A stretch of DNA of 64,000 nt from Taenia hydatigena. Taxonomy: Eukaryota; Platyhelminthes; Cestoda; Cyclophyllidea; Taeniidae. Positions 11,400 through 24,900 of this stretch are shown here, piece after piece. The translations under genes and the position numbers were made by a program. A model generated the notes under the pieces. That model was not told the DNA's origin and ran no database searches. It saw nothing but the letters and a program-made list of their open reading frames with translations. The first letter of the stretch is position 1, and every line of letters begins with the position of its first letter. The DNA lies in NCBI GenBank assembly GCA_036345935.2, contig JADWOT020001165.1:1-64000 (forward strand), given 5' to 3'.

Positions 11400-14140
11400 G
11401 GTCCTTTTATATCCGTTTATTAAGTATGCAGTAAACAAAGTCTCCACCAATAGCCGTTTCGTCATGGTGAGGCAACAAATCGAGTTTTCCGAAAGAGGGC
11501 GAAGCAGATCTGTCTCACCGGGCAAATAGGTAGTCATCGATCTCGTTAATTAATTTAAGAATGAGCACCTTTGCGGCCTGTGAACAACTTAGCAAATTAG
11601 TTACCAACCGTTCACTAGCGAAACACGCTCAGCGATTTTATTCGAAGTCATAAATTCGCTCAGTCTTATTCACGCTTATGTGATCTCATTTCATTGCACT
11701 TGCCATGGAGAGGAAATCAATGAGCGCTCCTCTGTTGCTGCAGCTGTCACAACTCTTTGCCTAAGTAGACAAAACCTTTTTTTCGCTATTGCGGCATTTG
11801 TCCATGCAGTTATTGTAGAGGTACATGGGAAACAGTGTGATGGGAAAATTTAGCAAAGTGGTCAAATTTTCCGGTGCATTTGCATTCTAGATGAAGAGCT
11901 AGTCTTTGTATTATTTTATTTGATGCAGTCACTGAAGCGACTTCTGCAGGAGAATGCCAAGAAAAGTCGTCTTTTTATTGCTTGGTAAGCTTGAGCCAAC
12001 ATAAATGATTAAAGGCAATAAAAATAAATCAAGTCGAAAATAGGGGGAGAAGGGAGCGTCCGTTGCGAAGTTTTTCGATATTGGTTGGCATTGCCCACTG
12101 ACAAAAGACGCTGAAAAATGGAAATATTTCCAAAGCACATCATTTCATTCACGTCAGGCTTCATTTGCTTCAGTGAAAATTAGCACTGCTGACGCCGCAG
12201 CCAGGCTCCCACTTCTGTTGACATGGCGATTTAAACAGTCGAGTAACTTCTGGTCGATATGGGTACAACCACTTTTACCCAAAATCTTTTTCCCCAAAAC
12301 AAAGGGGAATATTTGATTTTATCAGGGACACTGAATATCCATTCCATTGAGAAGTGGTAAAAAAGGTGTTGATCTATCCGCGCAGACACACTAATTTTAA
12401 GACTATGTTCCATCAAAACTTGAATCGGCAAATGAAACATATGCTGTCCAACGCTTGGTTTGATGTAATAGCACACAGATGTCAATGTCTTGGGGGCAAA
12501 ACTTTTAACCAGGAAGTGCATTGTCACTATTCGGCCAATTTGTTTATGGCCTTCGTTTTGGCATTTAGAATAATGCACACCTTTGTTCACTCAGGATGTG
12601 TGCATTCAAAGATAAGCCAGTCCATGGCAATGGGCGCATCTCATACTGCTTCTTTTCATTCTCTTTTATTTGCTCCCATCGAATCTTTTTATAAACAATG
12701 GCAGCAGGGATTCGGCATAAGGGTCCTAACTGGTACATCTGTTTAACCTAGCTTACTAATGTTAATGATAAAAACTGGCTATTTGCACTCTCCGACTACA
12801 GATGAGGCCCACGTTCGTAAAATTTTGATAAACAGATGGTAGACTGAAAGAATTTAAATCGTCAGCTCCATTGCTCATTAGAGCTTCGGATAGACGTAAT
12901 GAAATGTTGCAACCTTTCTGTCGAGATGACAAAAGTACTTAGGAGATGTTTTAAGGCAATCATTCTGCTCTTGATTCCCAGTTTCGGCATTTAATTTAAA
13001 GACCATAATCGGCATCGTCAGTGCCACAGGGAAGTAGTTCTAAATCCGATGGCTTAGACTCTCTATTCTCACTGTCAGCTGTTTGCCAGGAACAGCTGGA
13101 TGCGATTGAATATTTAAGAGTGGGGATGAGGATTTATTTGCAGTCAAACTCGTGGCTATTTAGCCGGTGCATCTTCACCATAGCTGCAGTTGAAGGCATC
13201 CCCTGTCTAAGTGTGACTTCAGTGCAAAATACCGTAGGGTTAAAATCACTAGCAATGCTATGTCGTCAAGATGCTGTGAAATAAATGCGTAAGCTATGCC
13301 TTTTCCAATGGTGTGGTAATAAGATTTAGCTCAGCAAGAATCTTCCTCGATTATTCTTTTTATTTAAATAAAGCAGTCCATGGACCCGAAATGCATTCCG
13401 AACGGTAAAGGATGATACCTACTTTTACAAGCCACTGATGTATTTGTTATAGTTGGCTACTCTATTACACCAGTTTTTGATCATTAAGAAGCACATTATG
13501 ATAGACACATCTGAGCTTCTTGACGATCAAGGAGTAGGATGACTGATACGATACTTTGGTGTTTCTCTTAGTCGGTGGAATCGCTAGCCTAGCATCGAAT
13601 CATTCCTGCCCAATTGGCATTAGAAATGGAAAGTTGCAATCATTTTAATGCCTAAAAACTTCGTCCCGCACATCAAATCTGTTCTTAACACTAATTATTG
13701 CAGGACAGAAATGTCAAATACAGATCAATTAGTAAGATATGGATTCATTTTCGGTGGAACGATTTTCAGGGACGTGCAATAGGCAGCTCATTGCTTTTTT
13801 CACTCTATGCCCATGCCCTGAAGATCAGCAAAACGCAGTCTTCTCATTGGTGATAAAAAGTAACAGGACATCGGTTCAAGCACACTAAACCGAAGGCATC
13901 TTAAATGCTCAGTGCATTAAAAGTTTCTCACTGACAGGCAACTTATTGCCCTGCATAGGACTAAGTGAGCTGTGGTAAACCCTACCATATGTCTGCATTT
14001 GCCGAATGCAAGACTATTACTCCTTTAAATTTTAATTTCTCGCACCACTTGGGGACAGACCCAGGTGGTGCCTTTGCCTTAATATTTGACTTGCTCAAAG
14101 CCTTGTTGCAGAATCTCTCGTGTCTCGCCTTCCTTATTGC
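11400..14140. other. No supported gene apart from one weak ORF
   Basis: Only the 12.35 kb frame and a shorter one at 13021-13284 stand out; neither has support. No repeat copies were recognised. Confidence 0.4.
12354..12746 (+). other. 130-codon open frame, unrecognised
   Basis: This is one of the longest plus-strand frames of the window. It is overlapped by an equally open minus frame (12231-12590). It is rich in His, Met and Phe, with no motif, paralogue or splice sites that I can support. It is probably chance, and I list it only because of its length. Confidence 0.12.
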
Positions 14141-14144
14141 CGAA

Positions 14145-14229
14145 ATGGTCTTCCATGAATGTCCAATGTGCTCCGCCTTGTCCAAGACCGTCACCTTATG
14201 CCGAGTGCACATGATTCGCAACCTTCGCC
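14145..14229 (+). pseudogene. Solitary first exon of the zinc-finger family
   Basis: This 85-nt segment has the same length, start codon position and phase-1 donor (C|GTAAGT) as exon 1 of the gene at 5,980. The 20 bases upstream are also alike (TCGCCTTCCTTATTGCCGAA here against TCGCCTTCTTCTTTGCTGAA). It encodes MVFHECPMCSALSK... with C-X2-C-X12-H kept, but the second His has become Leu (CTT), so the finger could not bind zinc normally. I searched 14.23-15.0 kb for exons 2-5 and found none that holds. It may be an isolated duplicated exon, or the first exon of a diverged gene. Confidence 0.5.
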
Positions 14230-14239
14230 GTAAGTGCCT

Positions 14240-16020
14240 TTTAATTTTGAGATAAACTTCCACATTCGCACACATACCTCATGAACTATCGGTGTTGGTA
14301 AGGGGTTGTTAATCTACTCCTATCAAGGCTGCATAATATTTTGCAAGGCCTAATATTAGAGATTAATCTTACCAATTCAACTGCATGAACAATCCTTCTC
14401 TTTAGTAGCTTCATTTAGTAACATATAGATTAAAATGCATTAATATCATTCAAAGAAGAGCTGATTTACTGACTGGAAGACCTTTTACGACAGCTTTCTG
14501 GATGGACATTGCCAGACTCACCGATTAGGCGCAATTCAATGGTGTTGTTCAACAACTCTCATTTAGGATGGCTTTGTAAAAGGCATAATCCAATTGCAAT
14601 TAATACATTGAGGTAACGTGGCTCCTTTACTGACTGTCTAAGTTTAAAGTCGTACTGTTAAAGACATCTTTAGAGGAGGACCCTTTCTTCTAATTCATGA
14701 TGGAAAAATGCTGACATTCTGGGTCGGTTTCACTTGCCAGCGCAATAACTGTCCCTCTTGACTTCTTTTATAAAGAATAAAGAGCAGTAAACTGACGTCG
14801 TATTCACAAGTGCCCTGCATCATACTGATCTCCTAATGGGTTGACCAACGCGCACTAGCTTTGAAATAGTTTGTCTTATCGACCGACCGAGTAACCGATG
14901 GAGTGAGGCAGATGGGCCAGCAGTGGTGCGGACGTTGAGAGCAAATGCCTACAATTTTTGTGCTGTGAAAGACAATTTCCAGTTCTGATCGAAATTGTAC
15001 GTAAATGCATATTAAACGCATATCAGATCATACTAAGGGCTATGAAATTACACTCATTGTTATGCAACGTATATAAGCGTTGACAAAATAAACTGCACGA
15101 GACTAGGTCTACAAAAGCTTAAAGAACATTTATTTTTGGCAGTAAACAACTGAAAATGAGGCCAGCGTGTGCCTGCCGCTAATGCCGATTTCTCTTTTCT
15201 AACTATTCATTATTGAACCGCTTATTAATTATGTACAAAATAATAATTTAAAATGACCTGCTTTCACCATTTATTTTAATTTCACTAAAATTTAACTTAA
15301 AAGCTCATCACGCATTTATTCTCTTTCATAAATTTGCAAAACAACAAGGTGCATTTATGGCGAACTTTTGACGCCTTGGACCATAACTAGTTGACGGATA
15401 ACAAGTCTTTCGCAAAACGCCCCGTGAGGACTTAGACTATTTTAGTTAAAGCATCCTATTGCTGCTCTTTTTTAACAAAAATAAATTATAGCGGAGAATT
15501 TCGAATTATTAAGCATAATAGTACAGCATAAAAATGGCGAATCTAACGCGAGACGGATTCACCCCCTGAGCAAAAGAAAGGGCTAATATCTGTAGTTTTG
15601 TTTGTTGTTTAATAATTAAGCGCAGAGACCTTAAAGCCAATGTCTCTCAAATGTGACTTTTACTCAGAAATCCAAAGTAAGCTACTATTTATGAAAAAAT
15701 TTCACTATCTCATATGGAGAGATTTGTGTAGAAATTGGGCGTTGCAGTCAAGTAGATCACATAACCCAGTCCGTGATTGACTATCATGCATTTTGGTCAC
15801 AACTGGCGGCAAACGCACAATTTTACCTCTAACTACTCTTTTGAATAGTTCAGCGGTTTGTCGCACCCGCGTTTGCTGCTATTGCTACCACGTGTATTGC
15901 TTTTATGCAACTTTCCGCAGCAGTATATTTCACCCTGGTAGCAGCCATGCAATTTTATTATTGCGCTCTCCATGCTACCAAAAATCAGTGCATTTGCAAT
16001 CCTTTTAAGGCCCATTTCGA
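14240..16020. other. No supported feature
   Basis: I searched it for further zinc-finger exons after the 14.1 kb first exon and found none. AT-rich, with short chance frames. Confidence 0.45.
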
Positions 16021-16080
16021 AGAAAATTAGCCCTTTTAGCTGACTTAAGTTATTCTTCCATCTCTTTTCTGCTTCCCCAG

Positions 16081-16252
16081 GTGTTTGGTTCCAAACTTCT
16101 CATTCATTATTTACCTGACAGCTCAGATTTGGATGCCGTTCTTGCTCCCCTTGTATTTGGATCGAACAGATGTTCAATCCAACTTGTCAGTTGGGACGCA
16201 GTTTTGCCGCTTATTCATGAAATCAACATGCGATGTTTTGGCGGATGCACTG
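16081..16252 (+). CDS. Candidate internal exon of an unrecognised gene
   Basis: A strong acceptor precedes it: CTGAC branch-like sequence, then the pyrimidine tract TTCTTCCATCTCTTTTCTGC and TTCCCCAG at 16080. The frame starting at the acceptor reads VFGSKLLIHYLPDSSDLDAV then LAPLVFGSNRCSIQLVSWDA and ends near GGCTG at a GTATTT donor, or at TAG 16258-16260 just before GTTAGT. The frame one base on is also open through the GTTAGT donor. I prefer the first because it reads like a globular protein. No second exon was found. The base N at 16,287 lies just downstream. Confidence 0.35.
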
Positions 16253-19191
16253 GTATTTAGGTTAGTGCTGCTCCTTGACGCAGTGANACTGGAGAAGGAA
16301 AAGGGATAGGAACTTTTCAAATCAAGAAATACTTTTAAGTCGCATTAAAAACAGACTTTGGAAAATCTCTGTTACTTCCTTAGGTGCAAGATAAATTAAA
16401 TGCTTAATTCTAGTGTGCAGTTTGAAGTTTTCGTAAAAGTTGCTACAAAGTAGCCATATTTTTAAAGATTGAGAAGGCACTACACGCATTTAAAACGCGT
16501 TTTGGCCTAAGGCACACCTTCATGATCTCTGAACTGGGTCAAATCACTTAACGCCTGCAAACGTGACTCCTACTTGGCTGGAAGGGTGAGAAGCAGAAGT
16601 CGACCGCGTTCAAGTCAAAATACGAATTAGATGTCTGCTTTATAGAAGCGAATGATGTTTTTGAAACCGCTTTAGTACAATCATTGTGACGCCGTCGTAA
16701 CATTTTTGCCGCGCTTAAGAACACAACCAGAGTGCATAGCGGTTATGAAAGACTTGAGCAAAGAAGTCTGCTTTTGGACTAAATGCAGGGCAAAGTTATT
16801 GAACGCAAGTACAAGTATGTAACGCATTCTTCCAAAATCGGGTAGGTTAAGATCTTTAAGATCCTTTAGAGGGATGATCGAACGGCCAACGTTAAGTACA
16901 ATACCTCGCACTCGAATTCACCTTAGGTGCAGTTTTGCTAACTATAGCAAATCCTACTTCAAGGTCTGGAAAAAGAGAAGTTGAGAACTGATATTGGCAC
17001 AATTTCATGAACCAAGTGAAAGAAGGCCCGTTGTGAATCATCAATTATCTTAGTCTAAAACCGACCTATTTGGTCGGAAGTTATTCCTAAGCGCTACTAA
17101 CAAATCGCCCAAAATTAAGTAAATTTCAATCCTTCGGTCTAGGATTATGGTAATTTCGCCATTTTAAATTCACAAATTGCCTAAAATGATTATGCTTCCT
17201 ATAAATGCTATAAGCTAATTCAATTTTATGCACAAAATCCACTAGAGTAAGCTAAGGTCATTAGTGCGGAGAGTCTGTGATTAGCACTATGGCGCTATTA
17301 AATGAGATGGCATTAAAAAAATTACAAATAAACCCATGAGATTGCCTTAAAGCCACACTAGATGAAAACAGGGAGGCATTTTGCTTTCCCGTCTCGCTTC
17401 TTAGACATGGTTTCCATTAAGCTTTACTTTAACACTCATTAATTAAAGTACGCCTACACATCAAGCTCGGTTACCCACCAGGTCTCGCTGGAGCAGGGTT
17501 TAACCGGCCCCACACATGCCATGCCATAATTTCCACATTATTGAGCCGAACCCTCACAGATGTTTTGTCCCAAAGCCCAAAGAATTGTTTGAGCATAACT
17601 GTACGTCACTCTAATAGATTTCTTTTGGACGGATTGTCTTTTCGGAAAAGGTAATATTGCATGGTATGGTTTTAACAAGAATTAACAGTGTTCCTGCTAC
17701 AAGTGTTTGAAATACGCTTTGTGAGTATAATTAGTCATATCTAAACCAGGAGAGACTTTGCCATGTGCATTTGATTTTAAGGGATAAGGGGAGTGTGCTG
17801 TTACATCGGTGGCCAAGCTGGTGAAACCAAAAGGCACTATATTGAGGTAACTATCACAGTGGTTGCATGCCATTGCTGTAATAGCAAAACTTAGAGAATT
17901 TTAGCCCTGACAATTTTAATTCAAAGCCATGAGTACATAACCTTCTTCATACTAAAACTATCTACGGTATGGTGATTAGTTGTAAAATTCTGTTATTATG
18001 AAATTCGTCGCAATCATGTTTAGTGCGATCCCCAATCTAATAGGTACAATATGGTAGGCAATAGGTATATGGACTCCCGATTCGTGCTAAATCGTTTTGC
18101 TTACCGCAGCTGAGGATCGGCATTAGTTTCATCTGCGTTCTCTACGTGGTAGTGAGATATGAATAATTAGCATATGGGCATGAAAGATAAATATTATACT
18201 TACGCAAATTTAGTCATTTAAGAGCTAAAGAACAAAAAATCTAAAGCAAAGGCCCCTAATAAAGCACAAAAGTTAATATCACCACTTTCATACAACAGCA
18301 GGAACCATCTGCTAGTTTGTAGTCACGTTCGCCATCTAGGCTTACACTTGAATAAAGTTTATGCTGATCAGCATGCTAAGCCAGAATAAGGCAGATCACT
18401 GGACTTTTATTGGAAGGTTTACAACTAGATTGGACTGCCAAAATAGTTACTTGTGCCTCCCAAATGTCTCAACCGCGTCAAATGCTTTTTTGCTAACATG
18501 CACTAAATACTTCCATATCCACGAACAGAGATCATTTTAATGGTTGTCACTACAAAGCAGCGCTGGAAGTTCAGCAGTGTACTCCGTATTGCAGTTTAAA
18601 AGGATCTAGGTGTGTGACCCGTGGAATGGGAAGAATGAATGGTATATAACTATAAAAATTCAAGCAGTTTAAGTGAACAAACTTTTGAGATAACTAGAGC
18701 ATATAAGTGCTAAATTGAAGTTTCTGATCGTAATTTTTGACTAATGCCTGCGGACTTGTCTTGCCGTCGCGTGTAAAGCAAGAATGGAGCCTCTTGAGAC
18801 ATTTTGTTGCTGAACAATCATTAAGACCTCTTTTTTTAGGATTTGATTGTCAAAAATCGAGATCAATTTTCATTCGAGCCTCTGTTCTGATCGTCCTTTG
18901 TATGCCAAACACAGACTCATGTTTCTAGTACATTTTGATGCGTTTTGCGCGATGTCTGATTTTATGGATTTTTGTAAACACTTGCAGTTTTAAAAATGGG
19001 TCTTATTATTAAGCGCAGCACTTTTGTATTTGCTTACGTACGGCTTTTAGCGTTTTTTACTACATTTAAAATTTGCTTGTTAACTCAGTGCTTTTGACAA
19101 ATCGCTTTGATAGTGCAGAACCAATTGCAACACTTAACCATGTTGGCCAATAATATCTAATTTTGTCTATCGAAATGTGTAAAGTATTTAT

Positions 19192-19401
19192 TTGTTTTAT
19201 TTTACATGGCAGCAGGCTGGCTTGTTACCACCCGTGCGTAATAACGACTGCAAGTTTTGGCCATGCGAACATTTTGAAATTTGCTCCGGCATAATCAAGG
19301 GACAAGCAGTGGATAACTCACTAGTAAACATAGAATGTCAAGGCAAAAGCATACCTTGCGGTTCTAAAATGTGCATCGTTAACCTTTATTTTTCTCTCTG
19401 A
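19192..19401 (+). other. Cys-rich open frame, possible small exon
   Basis: The 69-codon frame has six Cys in 43 residues (C-x4-C-x5-C-x17-C-x6-C-x4-C, from CKFWPCEHFEIC to CGSKMC). A GCAGCAG sequence could be an acceptor at its start. No signal peptide, second exon or paralogue is seen, so it may be chance. Confidence 0.18.
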
Positions 19402-20466
19402 ACTACGTTTATGTTGTTTTTTGGGAGCGAAGTAATTGTTATTTGGATTGCTCATGACCCCCAGTTTATTCTAGAAACCGGCGCATCATGTGGTATAAAC
19501 TTTCAACTTATAAGTTGAGAACAAATTTTAACAGGAATTTTACATGCTTCTATTTGGACGATGGTAAACTCCTGGTAAGTCAATTGGTTTGGCGCAGGAA
19601 GATATTATAGTACAATGTGTCAGCGGCTCCCACATATTTTCCTTAAACCTTACCATTCTTCGTATGTGTGCATGATTTCGGAAAACAGTCCCCTCCTAAA
19701 GAACTTTGTGAATTGACCCTTATCGTTTTCTTGAAGTTCCATTATTAGAGCCCTAGCAAGTCACCCTCATGTTCAATACAACCTTGCAGAATACGATTAG
19801 TTCCACAAAATATTTTCTTAAACAAAGCGCATTGGGTTTTTTCTTGCGTAAAAATGCGACATCGGATGTCGCACATCTGTTTGACTTTCTAAACGTGATG
19901 TGCAGCCTACCTATGCCTTATCATGGATGGTGGCAAATCGCCCTCCCTTATAGGAGATATTACCACTAGAACCCTCTATTTTGGTACTTTTAGGATCTAC
20001 TTATTTTGTTGTTTTGTTTGAAGCCTTTGCATTCACTGAATGCACCGAATAAATTATGCATATCATCCATAATATTAGAACTACATCAAGAACTAAAAGT
20101 TTTATGCTCTGAAGTGTGTTTTGCCCTAAAATTTGTGCCCTTTTGATGGGTACTCGGTTATGGCAAAAATGCCGGCAACAGCATTTTCAGTAGTGAATTT
20201 TAGCTGCGCATCAAGTCACGGCCTTAAATATTTTGATTGGTTGCAAACAGCGAAACAAGGTTACTCTTTAAAGAGCACGTGAGTACTTTTTAGGCCAAAT
20301 TTAATTCTCGAAATGGTGGATTTTATGAAACGTCAGGAGGTCATCTATGTTGAAACACATAAGGTAGACACGGGTTCGTGCCTAAGTGCGGTGGAAACTC
20401 CAAAATTACATCGGGCAATAATTTACTTAACTAGTTCTCTCACTTTTGACATCAACCGGTAATTGC

Positions 20467-20841
20467 TCAACTTGTCGTAGAGGTGACATCTTGCGTTTCG
20501 CTAACTTGGCATGAGCAGAGAGATGTACTCACGAGGATGCAAGTGTCTGGCCGCGACCTGAGTAGCTTACAACCATCTGAGTCTTTGCAAAGGCATGATG
20601 GTTGGCCGTTCTCTGGCCTTATGTGACCTGAAATCACATTTTCTGACTCGGCAAAATGTGCCACGAGACGCAAAATTTTAATTCGCTGCGCTGCCTCACT
20701 CGCAATCCTCTCTGACCTCATATAAACACGTACTGGTACCACCACGGTCACAAGTCTTAACAAGCGTGGCATAGCAGAGCCTAATTTGATAAAAGTGCAG
20801 CTGTTAGACAGGACTTGAGTTAAGGCTACCAATGTAAGCAT
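20467..20841 (-). other. 124-codon open frame with hydrophobic N-terminus, unrecognised
   Basis: It begins MLTLVALTQVLSNSCTFIKL, has a basic middle part and a Cys-rich end (CLCKDSDGCK, SLCSCQ). TTTCAG|GTCACA and CTC|GTGAGT inside it could be splice sites. No relative is seen in the window. Confidence 0.18.
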
Positions 20842-21901
20842 CGACGTTAAGCTGAGTCTGCTTAAAGTCCTAGAATCATAGGTGCCTGATGTTTAGATTT
20901 TTCAGCGAGCAACTGTCAACTTCAGCTTTAAGACTAGACCTGTTGCGACCAACAAAAAGATGCAGGTAAACTGTAGCATCAGAGCCAATGGTAGAGTTTT
21001 AGGTAATATGTAAGATAAATCACTTTGGAGTAAGGTTCGTCCAGTTAGATAACATTCTTTTCTACGCCGTCAATTTTCGCGCTGGTTTTACAGTAAATAG
21101 CCACTATAATACTAAATTTTACGACCAAATCAAGTCATTAGCGCTGGTTAGGGGTAAGTGCTGTAGGAGCTATTGTAATGAAATTTAGGACTTGAGACAA
21201 CCAGGAGGAAAGTGTTCACTTCATTTTGAATAACCACATTAGGCAATAAACCAGCTTGATTGCATGCCTTACTGATCCCATTCATTTTCAAGGCGTCATG
21301 GACAGGCTTCTATAGTAGGCTATTTATATGGATGCATACGTATGATACTAAGAAGAAGATCAAACTTATTCAAAATGGGCTCAACATGAAATTATATCAT
21401 CGCAATTTAAACTTTTATCATGGTATATAAACTAAGATCAACAATCATGAGTTTGATCCTTATCAGGGCTCGAAGACCTCAAACAGTAGTGCTTGAAGTC
21501 ATTATTATTTGTTTCACTGGGTTTAATTTTGTCCCCTCTGCAGAATTTCATTGCTTGAACTAACTGACATTGTGTTGTTTACATCTGGAATGCGTTTTAT
21601 AACAAGTTTACGCCGCGGGGATATAGTGATAGGCTAGCGACACCGATTCTTCATCATTGCCCTTTTAATTCATGCCCTGTTAAAACCGCTTAATCTGTAG
21701 AAAACGATTAAAATATTTTGTAAAAAGATTCTATTTAGCATGTTTTTAAATTAGGAGCCGTTAAAAGCCGACGGGACTTAGACAGCATTTTACACATTCA
21801 CTTATGTGCGTGCTTGTCCAACGACGAATTGAAACAAGGATTATAGGTGAATTAAAGGTACTTCATGCATTTAAAACGGGAGGTAAAATTATTGGCATTT
21901 C

Positions 21902-21953
21902 TGATGAGAGGCTCGAATCCTAGACATTCGCGCTACTAAGACGACGCATAACT
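21902..21953 (-). ncRNA. tRNA-like fragment related to 53.0 kb
   Basis: On the minus strand it reads GCGTCGTCTTAGTAGCGCGA then AGGATTCGAGCCTCTCA, aligned with GCGTCGTCCTTATAGCGTGG then AGGATTTGAGCCTCTCA at 53.02-53.06 kb. Two copies 31 kb apart suggest a tRNA-derived dispersed repeat. Confidence 0.3.
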
Positions 21954-21959
21954 TAATAA

Positions 21960-24900
21960 ACTATTTCATCATCACCAATTTCCTTCCTTCGCTCCGTTCC
22001 TCTCCGCTCGTTCTACTATTATCGATTTCCACGCATTTGGTTTTCACATTTCTTCTCCTCCACACCTCCCTCCCTAATTTTCGTAGCTGACCTCTCCAGT
22101 TCAATCAGGTGCTATTCTTTGCCGCAGTGAAACATGGAATGATGTAGTCGCATGAATACAATCGATACAACACAGGCCAACTCGCCGCTCTCGCAACGTC
22201 ATCCTCAGTCACATGACTAAAATCGGCACACCACAGGCGGATTCTCCTCTCTTGCGACGTCAGTCTTATTCACATGATTGCAGTCGGCAAGTTTGTGTTA
22301 GTATGTATGATCTGTGACATCCTTTAACCTAACATATTATATGAAGCATAAGAGCCTCGTCCTTTTTTTGAAAGTAACTTTGATCAATGTTTATGGACTA
22401 CTCCAGAATTTGAGCCTGCTTTAAAATTGGTAGCCACCAGTTTTAAATTATAGATAGTTATAAGATTTTCGGAACCCAAATCTTAAAGGCCCTTAATGAG
22501 GAATGAAAGCTAACTGCACCACCTTGACGAAACATCAAAGGTCAACTGCGGAAAAGCAGTCTGATTAACCAGCCGTAATTATTGTATTAGTGAGCTATCC
22601 ACAACCAAATAGAGCTTAACTCTATGCAGCGCCTATAGAATGAAATGTTCGCACTTAGAATAGCAGCAATATTTGGCCATTATCTGGAAGTGGGAATGTC
22701 ATAAGAACTATAATTAAAACTTGTCAACAAGGCCGAAGTGTTGAACTAGCCACTTTTGTTCCTAAAAGTTCAATTGCGTAACTTGAATTTATGCGTGCTT
22801 ACAATAACATCTTTGGAAGATTAATGCGCAGTGACAATTTTAAATGTTTCATCCCTGTAAATTATTGTTCAAAAATGGGAATCGTACTGCCCAATAAATA
22901 TTTAAACAATTTCCTACGCTGCAAATGCACTCAACCTAGGCACGTAGTCTGTGGAATGTGCAGCCCTTTCCAAAATTGATGCGCTTAAGTAGTTTTGGGA
23001 CGCCTTTATTAAAGAACACAAAGTAGATTTTAAGATGCGACATTATGCATTAGGAAAAATGAGTGGTCGGTGTGCTACCTCCATTGGCATGGAAGAATTT
23101 ATAGAGCAGGCAGATGATCGACCTTGAAAACAATATCGTTCCATCCTAAGTCAAAGGTGGTCAAAACACATCCACTCTGCTTTTAAAATAGACAAAGGGG
23201 AACATTTCTTAATTTTTTAGGCATTTTAATGCAGATGAAGCAGTTAACTCAGGAAACATCTAGGTATCTTTCATGCATGATGTTTATGGATTATCGTCGT
23301 CAAAAAGTACCCAAATTTTATTTAAGTTATAAGAAACTCTTCGTGGACAAGAAGTCAAATCATACAAATATTCTCTCTTATTTCAAAATTCGTTTGAGCT
23401 ATATAATTTGGATTATAATAAGAAGCTATGTGCTTCAGGTCAAATTTTTCATTCTTGTGAATCTTGTCAAAATCACTGCCAATTAGTTAAGGTTTTTAAA
23501 ACCATTACTTAGACATATATGTACTTAGTCTAGAGTTATTAACTTTGATAATAATCTTGCGTTGGCAATTTGCGTTTGTGGATTCCTGAATGCATTGCGG
23601 TTTCAGTCATGTTTCATTTTTATAACCAAACACATTAATGCATTGCACTTCGAGTTTCGTTTGGCTTGGGAACAAAGTTCAGAATAAGTGGTTCTGCCGA
23701 CCGGCAGTATGTCCGTAAGGGGACGTTAGCGCGCCGATCTCCTTAAGCAAGTATATTAGGGGTAATCTTCAGAACGAAACTTTCAGGGTGGTCCATGGCT
23801 AGTGTCGATTCGGTTGTTGATAGCTTTCTTGTAGAACACGGAGATGGGATATATGCCGGAGGTGGACGTTGCTCTTGACTCATCCGTAGCATGTGCACTT
23901 CCTTCGCACCGCTGATTCATGCCACAGGCGGTAGAGATCGGGGTGAAACCCTATAGAGTCGGGTTCGCTTCCCGCTGCCACCAAAGTAGCGTCCCGAGGC
24001 TACCTCGAAGGCAAATGAGGACAGAATGCCAGGGTTGAATATATATATTCAACGGACAGAGGGAAATAGGCAGCTAGAGCAATACGGCCACCTCTGTGTC
24101 CTTGGCCGAAAACAGTAGTTCCAACAAATAAAATGCTACATTGATTGCTTGCTTTCCAGGTGCCAATTACCCATGCGCATGAACCAATGCAATCCATTTT
24201 TGCTTCGTTGGCGAACCACTAATGACAGTAACCGTGTTATTATCATTGGGCCAGCAAAACATGCTCATTTTGCAAGTTTAGCAATTTACAATGCAAAATG
24301 GCTTAGAAAAATCCTCGTGGGGTTCTGACTGCAAGCACCTTTAAGCCTACACCAGTCAAAAGACGGAATAGAACCCATTCAGAGGGTCCATAAATGGAGA
24401 TCGAAAGAAGGCCCAGCATACTGGCGTAGGACGTTCCTCTAACCCAGTGCCTCCGAATCGATATTCACACTCTCCAGGTGAGCGAGTTGTGACGAAACTC
24501 ACAGCTGGAGTACAACTCAACTCAGTGGGGTGAGCAGACATCACTGCAGTAATTTTGCCCTTGCGGAATAGGTGTTCACATCTGCACTAAGTTCAGCTAT
24601 AAAAAACTCATAATTTGCAGAACAACCGTCCCAATCATCCACCGTAGGGTGCCATGTTGCCTAATTGAAGCTTAAATTGAGTAAAATTTAAGGTAAGATT
24701 TGAGGAGGCGAAATGAAGTCGGTCAGTTACCGACGGTTCCAAATATCACCCAATCAGGGATTCGGACGCAATCTAGCACCTCCCTTGTACCTTATGACCT
24801 TGACCTTAAGTAATTTGACATAATGACTTGTCGAGAAGGATTTGTAATGACTTGAAATAATCTTTTTTGCTAAAGTGTAGATTTTGCACTTTATGTTCTT

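Larger units (their letters stand above)
16310..21900. other. No supported feature apart from two weak ORFs
   Basis: AT-rich, with frequent stops in all frames. The 19.2 and 20.5 kb frames are listed separately. Confidence 0.45.

Noticed and set aside
14735..14800. Possible zinc-finger exon 2 after the 14.1 kb first exon (TGTCCCTCTTGA)
   Set aside because: There is no acceptor at the needed distance, the second Cys is a stop, and no codon-level alignment with the 6.3 kb exon holds.
23707..23740. Hammerhead-ribozyme-like hairpin (GTCCGTAAGGGGAC)
   Set aside because: The stem resembles hammerhead stem II, but the required CTGATGA and GAAA cores are absent on both sides.
23925..23984. Functional tRNA ending in CCACCA
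   Set aside because: Only 57 nt between the paired ends; no room for D, anticodon and T arms.
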